From positions 7,189,009 to 7,253,008 of the forward strand of contig NC_034411.1 of the NCBI RefSeq assembly GCF_002078875.1: a stretch of DNA of 64,000 bases. Reading direction: 5' to 3'. Made by a program: the position numbers and the translations under genes. The notes under the pieces were generated by a model. That model had not been told where the DNA came from, did not search any database, and saw nothing but the letters and a program-made list of their open reading frames with translations. The first letter of the stretch is position 1, and every line of letters begins with the position of its first letter. Of this stretch, positions 13,504 to 24,585 are shown in pieces. Source of the DNA: Numida meleagris. Its lineage: Eukaryota > Chordata > Aves > Galliformes > Numididae.

Positions 13504-14160
13504 GTGATCTTTTCTTATTTCACAAACAGACTAAAAAAAATTTTGGGTACTTCTACTACTGAAGAAAAACTCCGCCAGAGACTTCATGACAGTGTCAGCA
13601 TGCCCTTCAGTTCCAGCAATAAAGACTTCTGTGGTAAACCCTACCTCCTAAACAGAAAACGCCAACAAGGACATTTCCAAAGGTGGGTCTCTTGCTTTTC
13701 TAATGCAGACAGCAGAGATGGAGGATGGCCTGAGGAAAGAACCCTCGTCCCAGCTATTGCAGTGAACCTATCTCCCTCGTTTTGCTGTGAACATCTAAAG
13801 TATCTCCAGACCAAGAAGAATGGCACTATTTCCAAAGTCCAAGATGTGCATCCTCTTCGTTTCAATAGCCACCAACATCCAAACAACACACTTGCATTTC
13901 TAGACACACTGAAAACATTGCCTTCGGACTTATTATTCCATGAATGTGCCCAAGTACTCCCTTCCCCAGGATTACACATGCTGGCCAAAGTGAAACAGGC
14001 TAAGTGCTGCTTAAACCTGCAGCTTCACCAATGGCACAGGCACCTGCAAGGCCCAGCGCCAGCACAAGGCAGAGGCAGGCCACAAGCCGCCGGCTACAGG
14101 CCCAGCCACACGTTTAGCTCAACCAATCAACAAAAACACATCCTTGCTCTGCAGCAGTGA
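13504..14160 (+). other. longest open reading frame (218 codons), probably chance
   Basis: This is the longest open frame in the window. The conceptual protein is rich in Ser, His, Gln and Leu and shows no signal peptide, membrane segment, zinc finger or other motif I recognise. A 115-codon minus-strand frame lies entirely inside it. Its first part is A-rich like the flanks, there is no CpG island or recognisable promoter upstream, and no polyadenylation signal immediately follows. A lineage-specific transcript or retrocopy cannot be excluded, but non-coding chance is more likely. Confidence 0.12.
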
Positions 14161-15564
14161 TGTGCAAAGACAATCCTGATTCCATTCTAGCCTTTGCAGC
14201 TGAAATACCAAGGTCTTTACTTGTCCTTGGCTGCCCTTTTACTAACACACCATATATATCTTGGGTTTGCTAGCCAGGGGAATTCCTGCATGATGCTGTT
14301 GTTGACTGGAAATTTCTGCAGAAAACGTGAATTAGGGATTCACATGTAATCCCAGTTTATGTGTACATATTTCCTCTCCTAAAAGCCAACTCAGACTTGA
14401 AAAAAGAAACAAGTGAAATTTCAGGTCTCCTACAGTTGACTTTGCCTCCTTAAGCAAAGGCAGGGGGAATGAACTGTGTTTGCCATTTTTGTAGTTTCTA
14501 TTTCATTACTGTCACTAAGGTAGCTCTTCACATGAGAGAGAGGTGGAGGAGAGAGGGAAGAAAAGATTTAATAAATACCAGAGAGGAAAACCCTGATGAC
14601 GTTAATCTCAACCACAGCGAGACAATAGTCTGAGTGTATGCCAGGTCCCTCTCCAGTCTGGGGCCAAAGCCCAGCATCTAGTTCATTAAAGTAAATAAAA
14701 TATAACAGTGAATGAAAAAAGAAAACCAAGAAGAATGACTGCATGAATAATAGAGAGAATCTGAGCACAAGTCCAAGTGAATGATGTCAACCATTATTTA
14801 ATTTTTACTTTGCTTTCTCAGAGAAAACACCAGAGAGAGCAGGGCTGGGGGGAGGTAGGGAGAGTTTATGTAAAGGAGAAAGAGGCAAGGATATCCTGGG
14901 GGGGGGGTTGGTAACATAATCCCTGAAGTAACACATATATTTTTTAAAGTGTTTCAACATTGTTAATTTCTTTCCAAAGATAACACAACAGAGAATTGGT
15001 GGGGGTGGGAAATAATAATAATAATAACAATAATCTGATCTGCAGGAATATTTTCACTGAATGGCTCTGGGCTATTGCACCCCAAACGTGGCTTTAGTCA
15101 GGGACAGCATTCGGCCCACTGGGGACGTTTGTTCATGTAATTGTCTGACTGATTAAATCTCTTCTTGACAAACTACAGGAGGGACGGTTGGTTAAGTCAG
15201 CCTTATCTAAAATTAATAGTATTCAACCAGGGATTTGATTTTGGATATATATAAAAAAAAGATGCTACACCTTTTCTTCTGGTTTAGGAGAGCGTTAATC
15301 GGAATCACTACAGTATTTCTCTTCTGTGCACACATGCAGTAAGACCTTTTTCAGCCACCTGGTACAACTTCTAATATAAATCCTCTTGCTACCAGATCTC
15401 AGCAAAATAGCCTGGCTTCTGCACAAAACCACTTGATCTACCATTTGGATTGGAGACATTAAAAAAGACCCAGGAAATTTGGCCAGTCAAGGACCAAGGA
15501 AATTCCTCTCCAAGAGCTCAGAATGACAAAGTTCTGCCAGGTATTGGCAATGAGCATACACAAT
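14161..15564. other. non-coding DNA with short low-complexity tracts
   Basis: Holds a G-run at about 14899-14908, purine-rich DNA at 14530-14565 and an AAT microsatellite at 15011-15026. No gene or mobile element is recognised. Confidence 0.6.
15011..15026. repeat. (AAT)n microsatellite
   Basis: About five AAT units, continuing imperfectly to 15034 with an ACAAT interruption. Confidence 0.85.
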
Positions 15565-15595
15565 AAACAAACAAACAAACAAACAAACAAACAAA
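15565..15595. repeat. (AAAC)7 microsatellite
   Basis: Seven uninterrupted AAAC units plus a partial eighth; probably polymorphic in length. Confidence 0.95.
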
Positions 15596-15711
15596 TAATG
15601 GCATTTATCAATAACTGAGTACTTTGGAATCTCAGGATCCAGGTTGCTCAGGAAGTTACATAAACGTAATTATAACGCTACTTTGATAATCAGACATTAT
15701 TCTTAAAACCA

Positions 15712-15727
15712 AACCAACCAACCAACC
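15712..15727. repeat. (AACC)4 microsatellite
   Basis: Four AACC units only about 115 bp from the AAAC array. The two motifs differ at one base, so they may share an origin. Confidence 0.85.
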
Positions 15728-16259
15728 GAGCCTCTTGACTGTCATTATCTCCAGCAACATCAGATTTTCAACTCCAGCCATGTAAAGGTCACTGTAAAGC
15801 CAGAATTTCTCAGTATTACCAAGTTTATCTTCATTTCTATGCATTGAGGGAAACTTCAGTCACCTGTGCTATCATCCTATGAATTCATGACAAAAAAGTC
15901 ATTTTGTGCTGACCTGAGTACGAATTTTATAGTTGAACCCAAAATTGCAGATGGGGGGAACCTGTCCCCAAATGCACATTTAAATGCAACGGCACAGATT
16001 TTTTTAGCTCTTTGCTGTCATTTTGGGTTTTGATTTGACTGACTTTGTGTCATCCATCCCCAATGGAAATTGGATTTTAGTGCCTACTTAAACGTTCAAC
16101 CTTTGTTCCTTGTACATGGACAGCACGAGCTATCAAATGTTGAAAATATTAAATTTTAAGTTTAAATAAATAAATAAACGGTATCACATCTATTTCCACC
16201 TGGCAACAGAATTGCGATAGTCAATTGTCTAATTTGGGAGCAGGCAAAAAAACCCTCAA
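15728..16259. other. unique non-coding DNA, nothing recognised
   Basis: AT-rich unique DNA with a short AAAT-type stretch near 16162-16180. No gene or element is seen. Confidence 0.55.
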
Positions 16260-16560
16260 AACTAACACAGATAAAATATGAATTGCAAGTCATGACTGCA
16301 CAAAACCAAGTATTTATGAGCAATCTTCAAACGATGAATTATTAATTGAAGAACTTTGTGAGCAACTTCATATAGCAAATAAATCAGAGAATTCCACAAT
16401 CTGTGCAAACAATTTATTGAATAAATTATTCATTGTGAATCAACTATTCACTCAGATCTGGATCTTCCACTTCAGGTTTCTCTTTTGGTTAATCACCATT
16501 AAGATTACACTCTGCCTAATTTTATTGCCTCAGAGTAAATTAAAATGAATCAGTAACTGT
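16260..16560. promoter_or_regulatory. AT-rich candidate conserved non-coding block
   Basis: Unique AT-rich DNA with clustered ATTA/AATTATT cores between about 16337 and 16450 and no simple repeat to explain the composition. Possible enhancer-type sequence; the call is inference from motif density. Confidence 0.22.
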
Positions 16561-19500
16561 AGTTTTATTAGTAGTAGTCAACCACAGGATAGAAAGAGAT
16601 TGAGGTCATCTAAACCATAATCTAATCTAAATATGTTTTACTGTGAAGTTTGAGGTACTTCAGACGCAAAGTGATATGTGAGACAGATTTCAGACACCTA
16701 CAACTAATGGAGTGCCTCAAAGCTGACTGTAACTGTGCAGTGGAACATCTACCCTTGGAAACAAATGCAGGAACAGTTCAGGGAGAAAAAATCAGCTTTT
16801 TCTTCTCTTTAAAAGCTAGAATAAGAAAGAGGGAGGGATTTTATGGTCCATTTGTTTTGTTTTGCTTAGCATACCTTACAAAGCATGCCCTCCTCTCCAA
16901 GACTTTGTGTGAATTTGGGACCTTACAGCTCATTTGTTCTCATTTTGCTGCAGTTGCCCAGGTCTGCAATGAAGACATCTCTGGGCTGGAGAATAATCAC
17001 AGCCCACTCCGCAGGGGTTATGACAGACAGCAAGCAGTAAACTTGAAAGCTAGGGGAAGGGAATGATTTCTAGGGATGAGTAGCTTTATAAAACAGGATC
17101 ACAACCACCAGCAGAATGGCTTTTCCTTCCTCTTCTTGATAAGCTTATACCTTCTGTCTTGGCAGCTAACATTTATGATTACCACCTTGGTTTAGAAATA
17201 CCGCTTTAAAATAGAGTGAACTCTTAATGTGTTGGATAACAACATGGTGGAATAACGCAGAAAAGGAGGAGCAGTGTTAACAGCAAGATTATTGGAACAC
17301 GCAGCAAGCACACAGTGGAGAAAGCAGCACCACAGATGTTCTAACTGCGGAGCAGAGGGATCCCTAAATGCACACCAAACCCATGCCAGGAGAACAGTGA
17401 CCTGAAAACGTGACTCTCCTGCTGCCAGACCACAGGCAGGGAAAGAATCAGTGCATCTCCGCTTGCAGCATAACTGACATTCCCTACGAGCAGGGGTTTC
17501 TGGCAACTTGTTTATTTATATATATTTTTTAATGACAAACTAGTGTATTCACTATGGCTGTTTCCCAATACAGCCATTTCTCACTTGGCTTTCACAAACC
17601 TAAACAGAGTAGGATAGCTCCAAAAAAATTCCTCTATAAAGGAACATTTTTTCCTTTTGCTACCATAAAAAAAAAAATACCTTCTGGAGAGCATCCTCCC
17701 AGAAACTTGGTGCAATTCTCAATGCCACAAAAAGCCAGCAAAATATATAAGGCTAGGGATGGCTGCTAAATTATGCTGGTGGAGGAGAAGGACACCATAT
17801 TCAGATGTCCTGAACAGAAGGCAGCAGATATTGCAGCCATTCAGTAAAACACCAGAAGTATATGTTGCTCACTACACTCCTCAACTCCAGTTAAAATTCA
17901 CAGACTATCTATTTGGAAATAGTATTTTCTTACAACCCACATCAAGCACTTCCCCCCAGCACACACACAGCTTACCCTATATTGGTACAACTGAGCATTT
18001 TTTTCCAGCTACAGTGAACTTTGTGCAGTAAATATTACTGAGATGAGTGTTCAAGAACTAAGCTAATACTGAGATTTGGATGTATTTGCATTTATATGGA
18101 AATCACACTTTCCAATGTACTGCATTTGCCCAAAAGTGGTCATGAGGTGCATTTTTCTCATAGGTGCATATTGCAGAATTTCTGAGGAAGAGTAGCATTT
18201 TCAGAAGTGCTGCAGGTAGTCAGCCACTAATAAAAGACATCTCTGAAACCAGCAAGATAAAGGAGCTGGTAAAAAGTCACTTCCTTTGTGCTTTCAGATT
18301 ATTTTTAGTAACTAGAGGAACAAGCTTAATGATGTTGATAATTATTTATTGAACAGCAACAACATGCTCAGTCACCTACAAAACAGAGCATGAACTTACA
18401 GCGTCCACTAGATGGGTCATGCAGATTAGAGACATAACAGCAAATCCTATTAACATTTAATGTGGTACCATTTAAACAACTAATGCAAGAATGCAGATTT
18501 CAGCTGGGCAAAACCCCTTCATTTAAGAACAAACCTCACATCCTCCTCTCCTAAAGTCCCATGTCAGAAGACAATGCAAATTTCAACTCCAAAGCCTCAG
18601 TTTCCCTCTTCGTACAGTAAACTCAGTGAAAGGAAAGGACCTTGTACTATCACCCAGATTGTGTCACACTGTTTTCCTAGATGCAGCGCTCAGGCTGGCC
18701 CATTGGCAGAGGAGGGGAGGCCTTCAGCATGCTTTCTTCTGCCAGATTATCTGTAATTACAGTGTCAGGTGGCGACTTCAGTTTCTCTTGAGGATGGAGG
18801 GTGCTTCTGGCCCATGAGGCCTCCACGTGCCTTTCTGTAAGCTTCACAGGCAGGTGACGAGCAACAAGAAGCCTCCAGGATGCTATTTTTTCATCTCACT
18901 TTATCAAACAAACAAAAAACCCACAAACCGAGTGTGATGACTTCTCCCAGATCCCATCTCCAGATTTATAAACCCTGGGACCAGCAACACTGCCCGTGCT
19001 CAAAGCACCCTCTGGTCCCAGCTCACGAGTGACTGCTGTTCTCCATCTCACCACTGTCTGTTCTAACATTCTAACATGCACAAATGTGTATTTCCTACAA
19101 AAGCTTTCCTGGCCCACCTAGACAAGTGGTATTAAAAGACTTATTTACCCAAATTAGCTTAAAAATAACATAGGGCAAATGCAAAGGAAACTGTAAACCC
19201 AGTATGATAACAAAAAACACTAGGAAGCAGGTGTAGCTATATTGCTGCTAATTCCATTTTGCCCTTAGAACACATCACTCAGTAAGCCGGGAGTTTCAAG
19301 TAAGGCTTTTAGAAGTAATCTTTCTATTAGACTGTACGATCTCCAGGATTCCATCCTCTCCAGGATGAATGACTCATTTTATTGAAGTCAGTGGAAGAAT
19401 TCTGGGTTCGTACTACTGTGGCAATGGTGAGCACAGGCATGTGCTTGTGACTGCCTTGTTTGAATCTTCTGTGCCACTGGGTACCCTTCATTGTTGCACT

Positions 19501-19832
19501 GGGAGGAAGGTCAGCTTAGATCAGTGACTTTTTTTTTTTTTAAGAATTCAATGTTTTATTCTCCTATACTATTCCATGTATCCAATCAAACCAATCTTGA
19601 CCTCACAGCCCTTCTGCATACAGAACGTACCTCATTTACTCTTTCAGTGACCACCACTGTCATCTGCTGTTTGGTCAGATGGACTGAGCCGAAACAAGGA
19701 GAGAATGTTCCCACCTAGAGCCACTTTCTCAAGTGCCATGCTCAGTGTCCCCTGCCCTCTTGCACATCTCTTGCATGCTTACATTGTTCTCAGAATAGCA
19801 GAAAGGATTCTTGCTGCAAGAAGTGTAACATT
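16561..19832. other. unique non-coding DNA, nothing recognised
   Basis: Includes a 138-codon plus-strand frame (16650-17066) and a 104-codon minus-strand frame (17192-17506), neither with a recognisable domain. A short segment at about 19375-19405 weakly resembles the arms of old reptile-bird palindromic repeats. No gene is supported. Confidence 0.5.
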
Positions 19833-19940
19833 CCACAGAGTCACAGAATGGTAGGGATAGAAAGGGATGTCCGGAGATCACCTAGTCCAACCCCCTGCTA
19901 GAGCAGGTTCCCTGCAGGAGGTTACATCCAGGCAGGTCAC
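19833..19940 (-). mobile_element. CR1 LINE 3' fragment
   Basis: Read on the minus strand, the segment carries the characteristic end of the CR1 3' region: a truncated upstream part, a GGTTGGACTAGGTGATCT-like box, a CCCTTTCTATCCC-like box and a final TTCTGTGA segment. This is the non-LTR retrotransposon that dominates bird genomes. It is severely 5'-truncated, as most CR1 copies are, and lacks any reverse transcriptase sequence. It is diverged and surely inactive. Confidence 0.85.
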
Positions 19941-20569
19941 CGATGGCACTTAAGATAGCAATACTGACTAGTCAGTATGTCTTTGTTGTCTTTGGAAAGT
20001 CAGCTGAGAGAGCAGCAAGCCTGCTCACATCTGCCCATGCTTGCACTTTCGGCAGCAACAAAACAAAAACAACTTTTTTTTTTTGGAACAACAAGGAATA
20101 TATTGTTTATTGGAAAAGGAATGCTGTAATATTACAGGAGGTTCGTCCTCTTGCAGTGTCAAACAACAAAAAAAGAATAATTAAAAATAACTAAACATTT
20201 TCTCCCTTTATCCGTCCCCAGATCAGAGACTTGGATCAGGCTTGGAACTCATATCAGCTCAGTGCCATGTTGCACTCCCAGCCTGGACATGGCAGCAAAT
20301 AAAACCTCAGTCTAATCTCACTGTGTAAATGAATGGCTTTATCTTGGGCCAGGCAGTATGCAACAAAAGCTCCTAAAACTTTGCAGATATTCTTCAAAAC
20401 CACCCATTTCAGTGACCTGTCACCATGTCTGGTTTTGCTCCGCGTATTGCTCAGCAGACTGCAGAGCTGAAGCAGGGTGTAAATCACACAATTGTTAACA
20501 CAGCCTTAAACCCATGCCTTCAGCACAGCTCCCACAGTTCAGTTCAGCTGCTTAGCGGATGGATGGTGG
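19941..20569. other. non-coding DNA, nothing recognised
   Basis: Contains a T10 run at about 20074-20083 within an A-rich context and a short A-rich stretch near 20165-20190. No gene or further repeat is recognised. Confidence 0.55.
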
Positions 20570-21070
20570 ACGAGGCCAGACAATCCAATTGGTGCAGGGT
20601 ACTTTTGCATTCATACACGGCAATAAACCCCTTTGGAGGCCACGGGTGGCTCCCGGCCACCGCTTGCACTGACGAATGGAGTCAGTGCCCGTGGTGAGGA
20701 GGTTGCTCTGGCATGCAGCACCGCCACCGACCTCAGCCCGCCCGGGTTTTCCATCAGGAAATATCTGGCCAAACCACATCTCTCTCTTACTTCTAATCCG
20801 AGGAACACCCTCAAGTTTTCTGAGCAACCATCCACCGGCGCTCTTTTGTCTTCCCCTTCCATCATCCTGCTCGATAAATCTGGCTTCTGGCATATTAAAG
20901 CTTAATTTGTTTAAGGACGAGCGGTCGGGGGCCCGCATCTCGCCAATGAGAGTGACAGATCACACGAGGAGACCAAAGACTTCGGGGGCTGAAGATTTGG
21001 CAGGTCTGAGTCTCGGCGGAGACGCGGGGCTCATTGTCACGTTTCCAAGAGGCATTACACAGAGCTCCAA
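20570..21070. promoter_or_regulatory. CpG-richer block, candidate regulatory element
   Basis: CpG density here is well above most of the window; I count roughly a dozen CpGs between 20917 and 21042 alone. An inverted CCAAT (CCAATTGG) lies at 20585-20592 and a GCCAATG near 20943. Overlapping frames on both strands (up to 191 codons at 20676-21251) are what GC-rich DNA produces and show no domain. It could be a small orphan CpG island or the GC-rich half of an enhancer continuing to the right. Confidence 0.35.
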
Positions 21071-21860
21071 GGTGGAGCTGTTTACCAATACCGTGATCTC
21101 TCCCCAGATGCAGTTGCTACTGCAGCTAATTAAGAGAACAATTAAGACTAAGGCAATCAGTCAAGTACACAGATCCGAGTCATTTTCTCCACTCTCCAAT
21201 GCTGCGCTGGCTCCCAGAGGGCTGAACCTTATTCACTCATTCAGAAAATGACAGGAAGAAGCTATTAAATATCTGAAAACCATAAAAATGCAATCATACT
21301 GTTCCTGAGCTAAGCCACTCACCAGAGACCAATGCCAGGCAACTTAAGAAACTTGCTGGCCCCCAGAATTCACATACTTACAAATAAGAAAATTAATCAA
21401 AAGCAGCTCGGATCAAAATTTAATTAAAAAGAAAAGGATTGCAGAAGACTTCCTGAGATTTCTCTGTTTTATGTTTATGACTGATCAATATTATGTGTTA
21501 TCAGCTCAGTGTATGACAAATTCCACTGGGCATCTTTAAAGAGGAAGTAACAGATTAAATATTGAGCTAAACAATTTAATCTCCGCTTTAAAAGGTTTTC
21601 AGATATTTGTAAAGGTAAATCCTATTAGAGTATAAATGTCTCCATGTGCTAGTGCTGTAGGCTCGTCACGGAGGAATTTGTAAACACCAGGAGACAGGCC
21701 CTCATTAAATATAAATTTCCTTCTTTTGTAGAGCTATTGATGAAAAAAGGGAAAGCGTTTATGTCTTCAGCAGAGGGGAAAAAAAGGGTCTTGGGAGTGA
21801 GATTTAAATCTATCTATAGGTGCAAATAAATACACGTCAAACTTCAAGAACTGGCAACGC
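21071..21860. promoter_or_regulatory. candidate conserved non-coding element with homeodomain cores
   Basis: Directly follows the CpG-richer block. It contains TAATTA at 21127-21132 with a second AATTAAG core about 10 bp further, another TTTAATTAAA near 21419-21427, and further ATTA cores to 21600, all in unique DNA free of simple repeats. The juxtaposition of GC-rich and homeodomain-core-rich DNA is common in developmental enhancers. No conservation test was possible. Confidence 0.35.
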
Positions 21861-22440
21861 TGACTGGCTCCCTCAGTCCATTTAAACAAAACCCAGAGAC
21901 ACTGATCCTTTCTACTTTACAGCACAAGGCTCATCTTTGGGAAATAACAACATGGTCAACAAGCCCGAGTGCGTATAAGGAAACTGAGCTAAGCCTGACA
22001 AAGAAATAAATTAAGGGACAAGGTAATCAAAAGCATGCTATATTTTATTTGTATACATATTCTGCATACACGCATGCTTATATTAAACTAGCACAGCATA
22101 CACACTGAGGTCACTAGGCACACAAACACAAGCTCCCCAAGGAAACGCAAGGCCGAGCCCTGCAGCGTCCCAGCCTCCCTTCTCCAGGGGAAGAGCTTGC
22201 CCTCAGTCAAACAGCACAGTTGAATACCACGCAGTTACAGCAGGACCCACACCAAAACCTACCAAAGAGCTTACTTATGTGTGCTTTCACCCGGGACCAC
22301 CCCTCCGCACCACTTGTGGAGCACCAGGACGAGCAGCCTGCTGCATCCATCCACCCAGAGCCCCATGGGCAGCTCTTCTGTCCCCGAGCCAGCGGCTGCC
22401 TTCGTTCTGCATTTTTCATTTGGGAATCAGTTCCTTTTTC
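21861..22440. other. unique non-coding DNA, nothing recognised
   Basis: GC-richer from about 22140 to 22430, where three plus-strand frames overlap without any domain. No gene is supported. Confidence 0.55.
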
Positions 22441-22458
22441 TTTTTTTTTTTTTTTTTT
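22441..22458. repeat. poly-T run (18 nt)
   Basis: Eighteen T, preceded by a shorter T5 and one C. No retrocopy body is recognised beside it. Confidence 0.9.
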
Positions 22459-24513
22459 CCAATTTTATGTGAAAAGGGATTAAAGTAATTAGAAGCTTCA
22501 CATGGTTCCTTCTCCTATTCAACCCCATCAATTAATCAGCGCTACTCAATTTCTACCCAAGCCAGATGAAGAGGGAGAGGAGGAGAAATACTCAGAACAT
22601 TTGGAGGAATTTGGCGTTTGATACAGACGCTGGGAGACCTCGAAGGCAGAAATACAGTACAGATACAAACAATTCTGTTGTATACACCGTCGCTGTGACA
22701 AATAAGAACATTTTAAAAGATAGGATAATCTATCAGATGGGAATGACAGTAATCAGGCACCTACAGTTTCTCAATCAAACCTAAATAAAATCCAAGAGTA
22801 ACATTTCAAAAGCAGATGTCTTTAAGTTACATGAGATTTCTTCAGTACAAATATGTCCCTAATATGCAGGGTATTACTGATTTTTGTAAGAAGAATCACT
22901 AATATTTCAAAATAATGGCTCTGTTTCAGAACAAGCCTATGAGCAAATGCAAAAGTGTTCACTGCCTTTCTTTTAAATCCCACTTTACTGACAGGTAGAG
23001 ACAAAAAAGAGCCAAAAATTTTGCCATGATTGCGGCAACAAAGAAGGTCGGTCTGTTCCAAGCACGAATTGAGGGATGCCAAACGAAATTCAAAGGGAGT
23101 TGTGTAAGACAAAAGGGAGATGCTCTCCTTGGCAGAAGTCCTGCCTTGGGACAGCACTAGAGCACACAGCCAAAAAAAAAAAGGGACAGAGAAGTTGTGA
23201 GCTGGCTAGTTTTAGATACAGAGAGACTTCAGCAAGTCCCGTTGCTACAAACTGCTGCAGGCTGGGAGAACACTCACAGGCAAGATCTGCTCACCTGGTC
23301 CTGGGGCTTTGGCATCCTGAGACAGACTGCACGAGGTGCAAAGTGTGATGGCCTTGGTTAACACTTACTGTTTCATATATGTGATTTCATATATGTGATG
23401 ACTACTGTTTACCCTCTGATCCCTGTATCATCTGAACATCGGGACCCGGAGGTTTGGGGGCCTTTATAACATTTTCATAAGCAGGAAAAAAGGGAAAAAT
23501 CCACACCCCTTTATTGTTGCTTTTTATTACCAATCAATTAACATAGGGAGAAATGAGGGCTTTTAACCCTGTGGTAGATTAAATTATCACCGTACCCGAC
23601 TAATTACAGTGTTGCTACCAATAGCTTTACAGTCAAAAAGTGCATGTAACATTTGGGAGAAGATGCAAGTACATGCATGTGTGTTTAAAAGACATGCCCT
23701 GCCTTCAGCTACGTAGCTGCTGCAGAACCCAAGCAGCGGCAGGACTCCCTGCAGCACAAAGATCCAGCTCCAAGCCAAGAGAAGAACAGCCCAAGCATCC
23801 CCGGCAAGACTCGAGTCAGGCCTGAATCAGGATCATGACCTCGATATTCACTCTGTGTACACACAGACTGCCTGTCCTTACGATTCGTAAGGCACTTGAG
23901 CAAATATTTAACACATAAGCAACAGTACAGATGCATACAAAAAGACAGAGTGAAAGAAGACTCGTGCTACTGGGTGCCACAAGGACATGGAACTGGAAGG
24001 AGCTGTTTTTCTACAGGATCACCACCTTCCTCCATTTGTTTCTAACTGTGCTGTCCCTTGCAAGCTGCTGAGCAGTGTAGCTTTGCATTTTACAAGACAA
24101 ACTTAGAACACCCACTTGCTACATATAAAAAGGCAGGTACTCAGCATGCTGCATTTGCAAAGGGAACAGAAAGTATCACTGCATTCACTACAGTGTTGTA
24201 GGCCATACCAGGGCCAATCTGCCTGCAATCCCCAGAATAAAGTGGAGTTTGCCTATTAAATGAAAACCATCTAGTCTCCTTTGTCTCTTTCAAAGTTTTT
24301 TGTTAAAGAGCCGATTCCTTGCTACAGTGCCATATTGCGCTATTGATTACTAGGGGGAACCTCCCACCCCTTTCCAGCTGAAATTTTGCAGGAGTTCTGC
24401 TCTATAATCAATAGCATGCTCCAGTGGCATGGACTGACAGTACGGCAGCCCTCCTCCAACACCCCCACGGACAGCTGCAAAAAATGAGAAGGCTCCCTCC
24501 CGGAGCTATCTAA
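22459..24513. other. non-coding DNA with one 14-bp tandem duplication
   Basis: No gene or mobile element is recognised. The only structure seen is a tandem 14-mer at 23371-23398, listed separately. Confidence 0.5.
23371..23398. repeat. perfect tandem duplication of a 14-mer
   Basis: Two identical, adjacent copies of a 14-base unit beginning TTTCATATATG. This is typical of replication slippage. Confidence 0.95.
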
Positions 24514-24585
24514 GGGCCAGATCCAAAGTTCATTGAATTCTATGGAAAAATTCCCACTGACATCAATGGGCTTTGGATCAGACCC
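24514..24585. repeat. imperfect 72-bp palindromic repeat, probably an old MITE-like element
   Basis: The left 25 bases and the reverse complement of the right 25 bases agree at 19 of 25 positions. The shared core reads GATCCAAAG followed by CATTGA. The spacer is about 22 bp. Short palindromes built from GATCCAAAG / CAATGGGCTTTGGATC arms are abundant in turtles and crocodilians and survive as old copies in birds; I recognise the pattern from memory but cannot name the family. Its divergence suggests an ancient insertion. Confidence 0.6.

Noticed and set aside
20676..21251. 191-codon plus-strand frame
   Set aside because: It spans an abrupt change from CpG-rich to AT-rich composition, has no domain, and is overlapped by two minus-strand frames in its first part.
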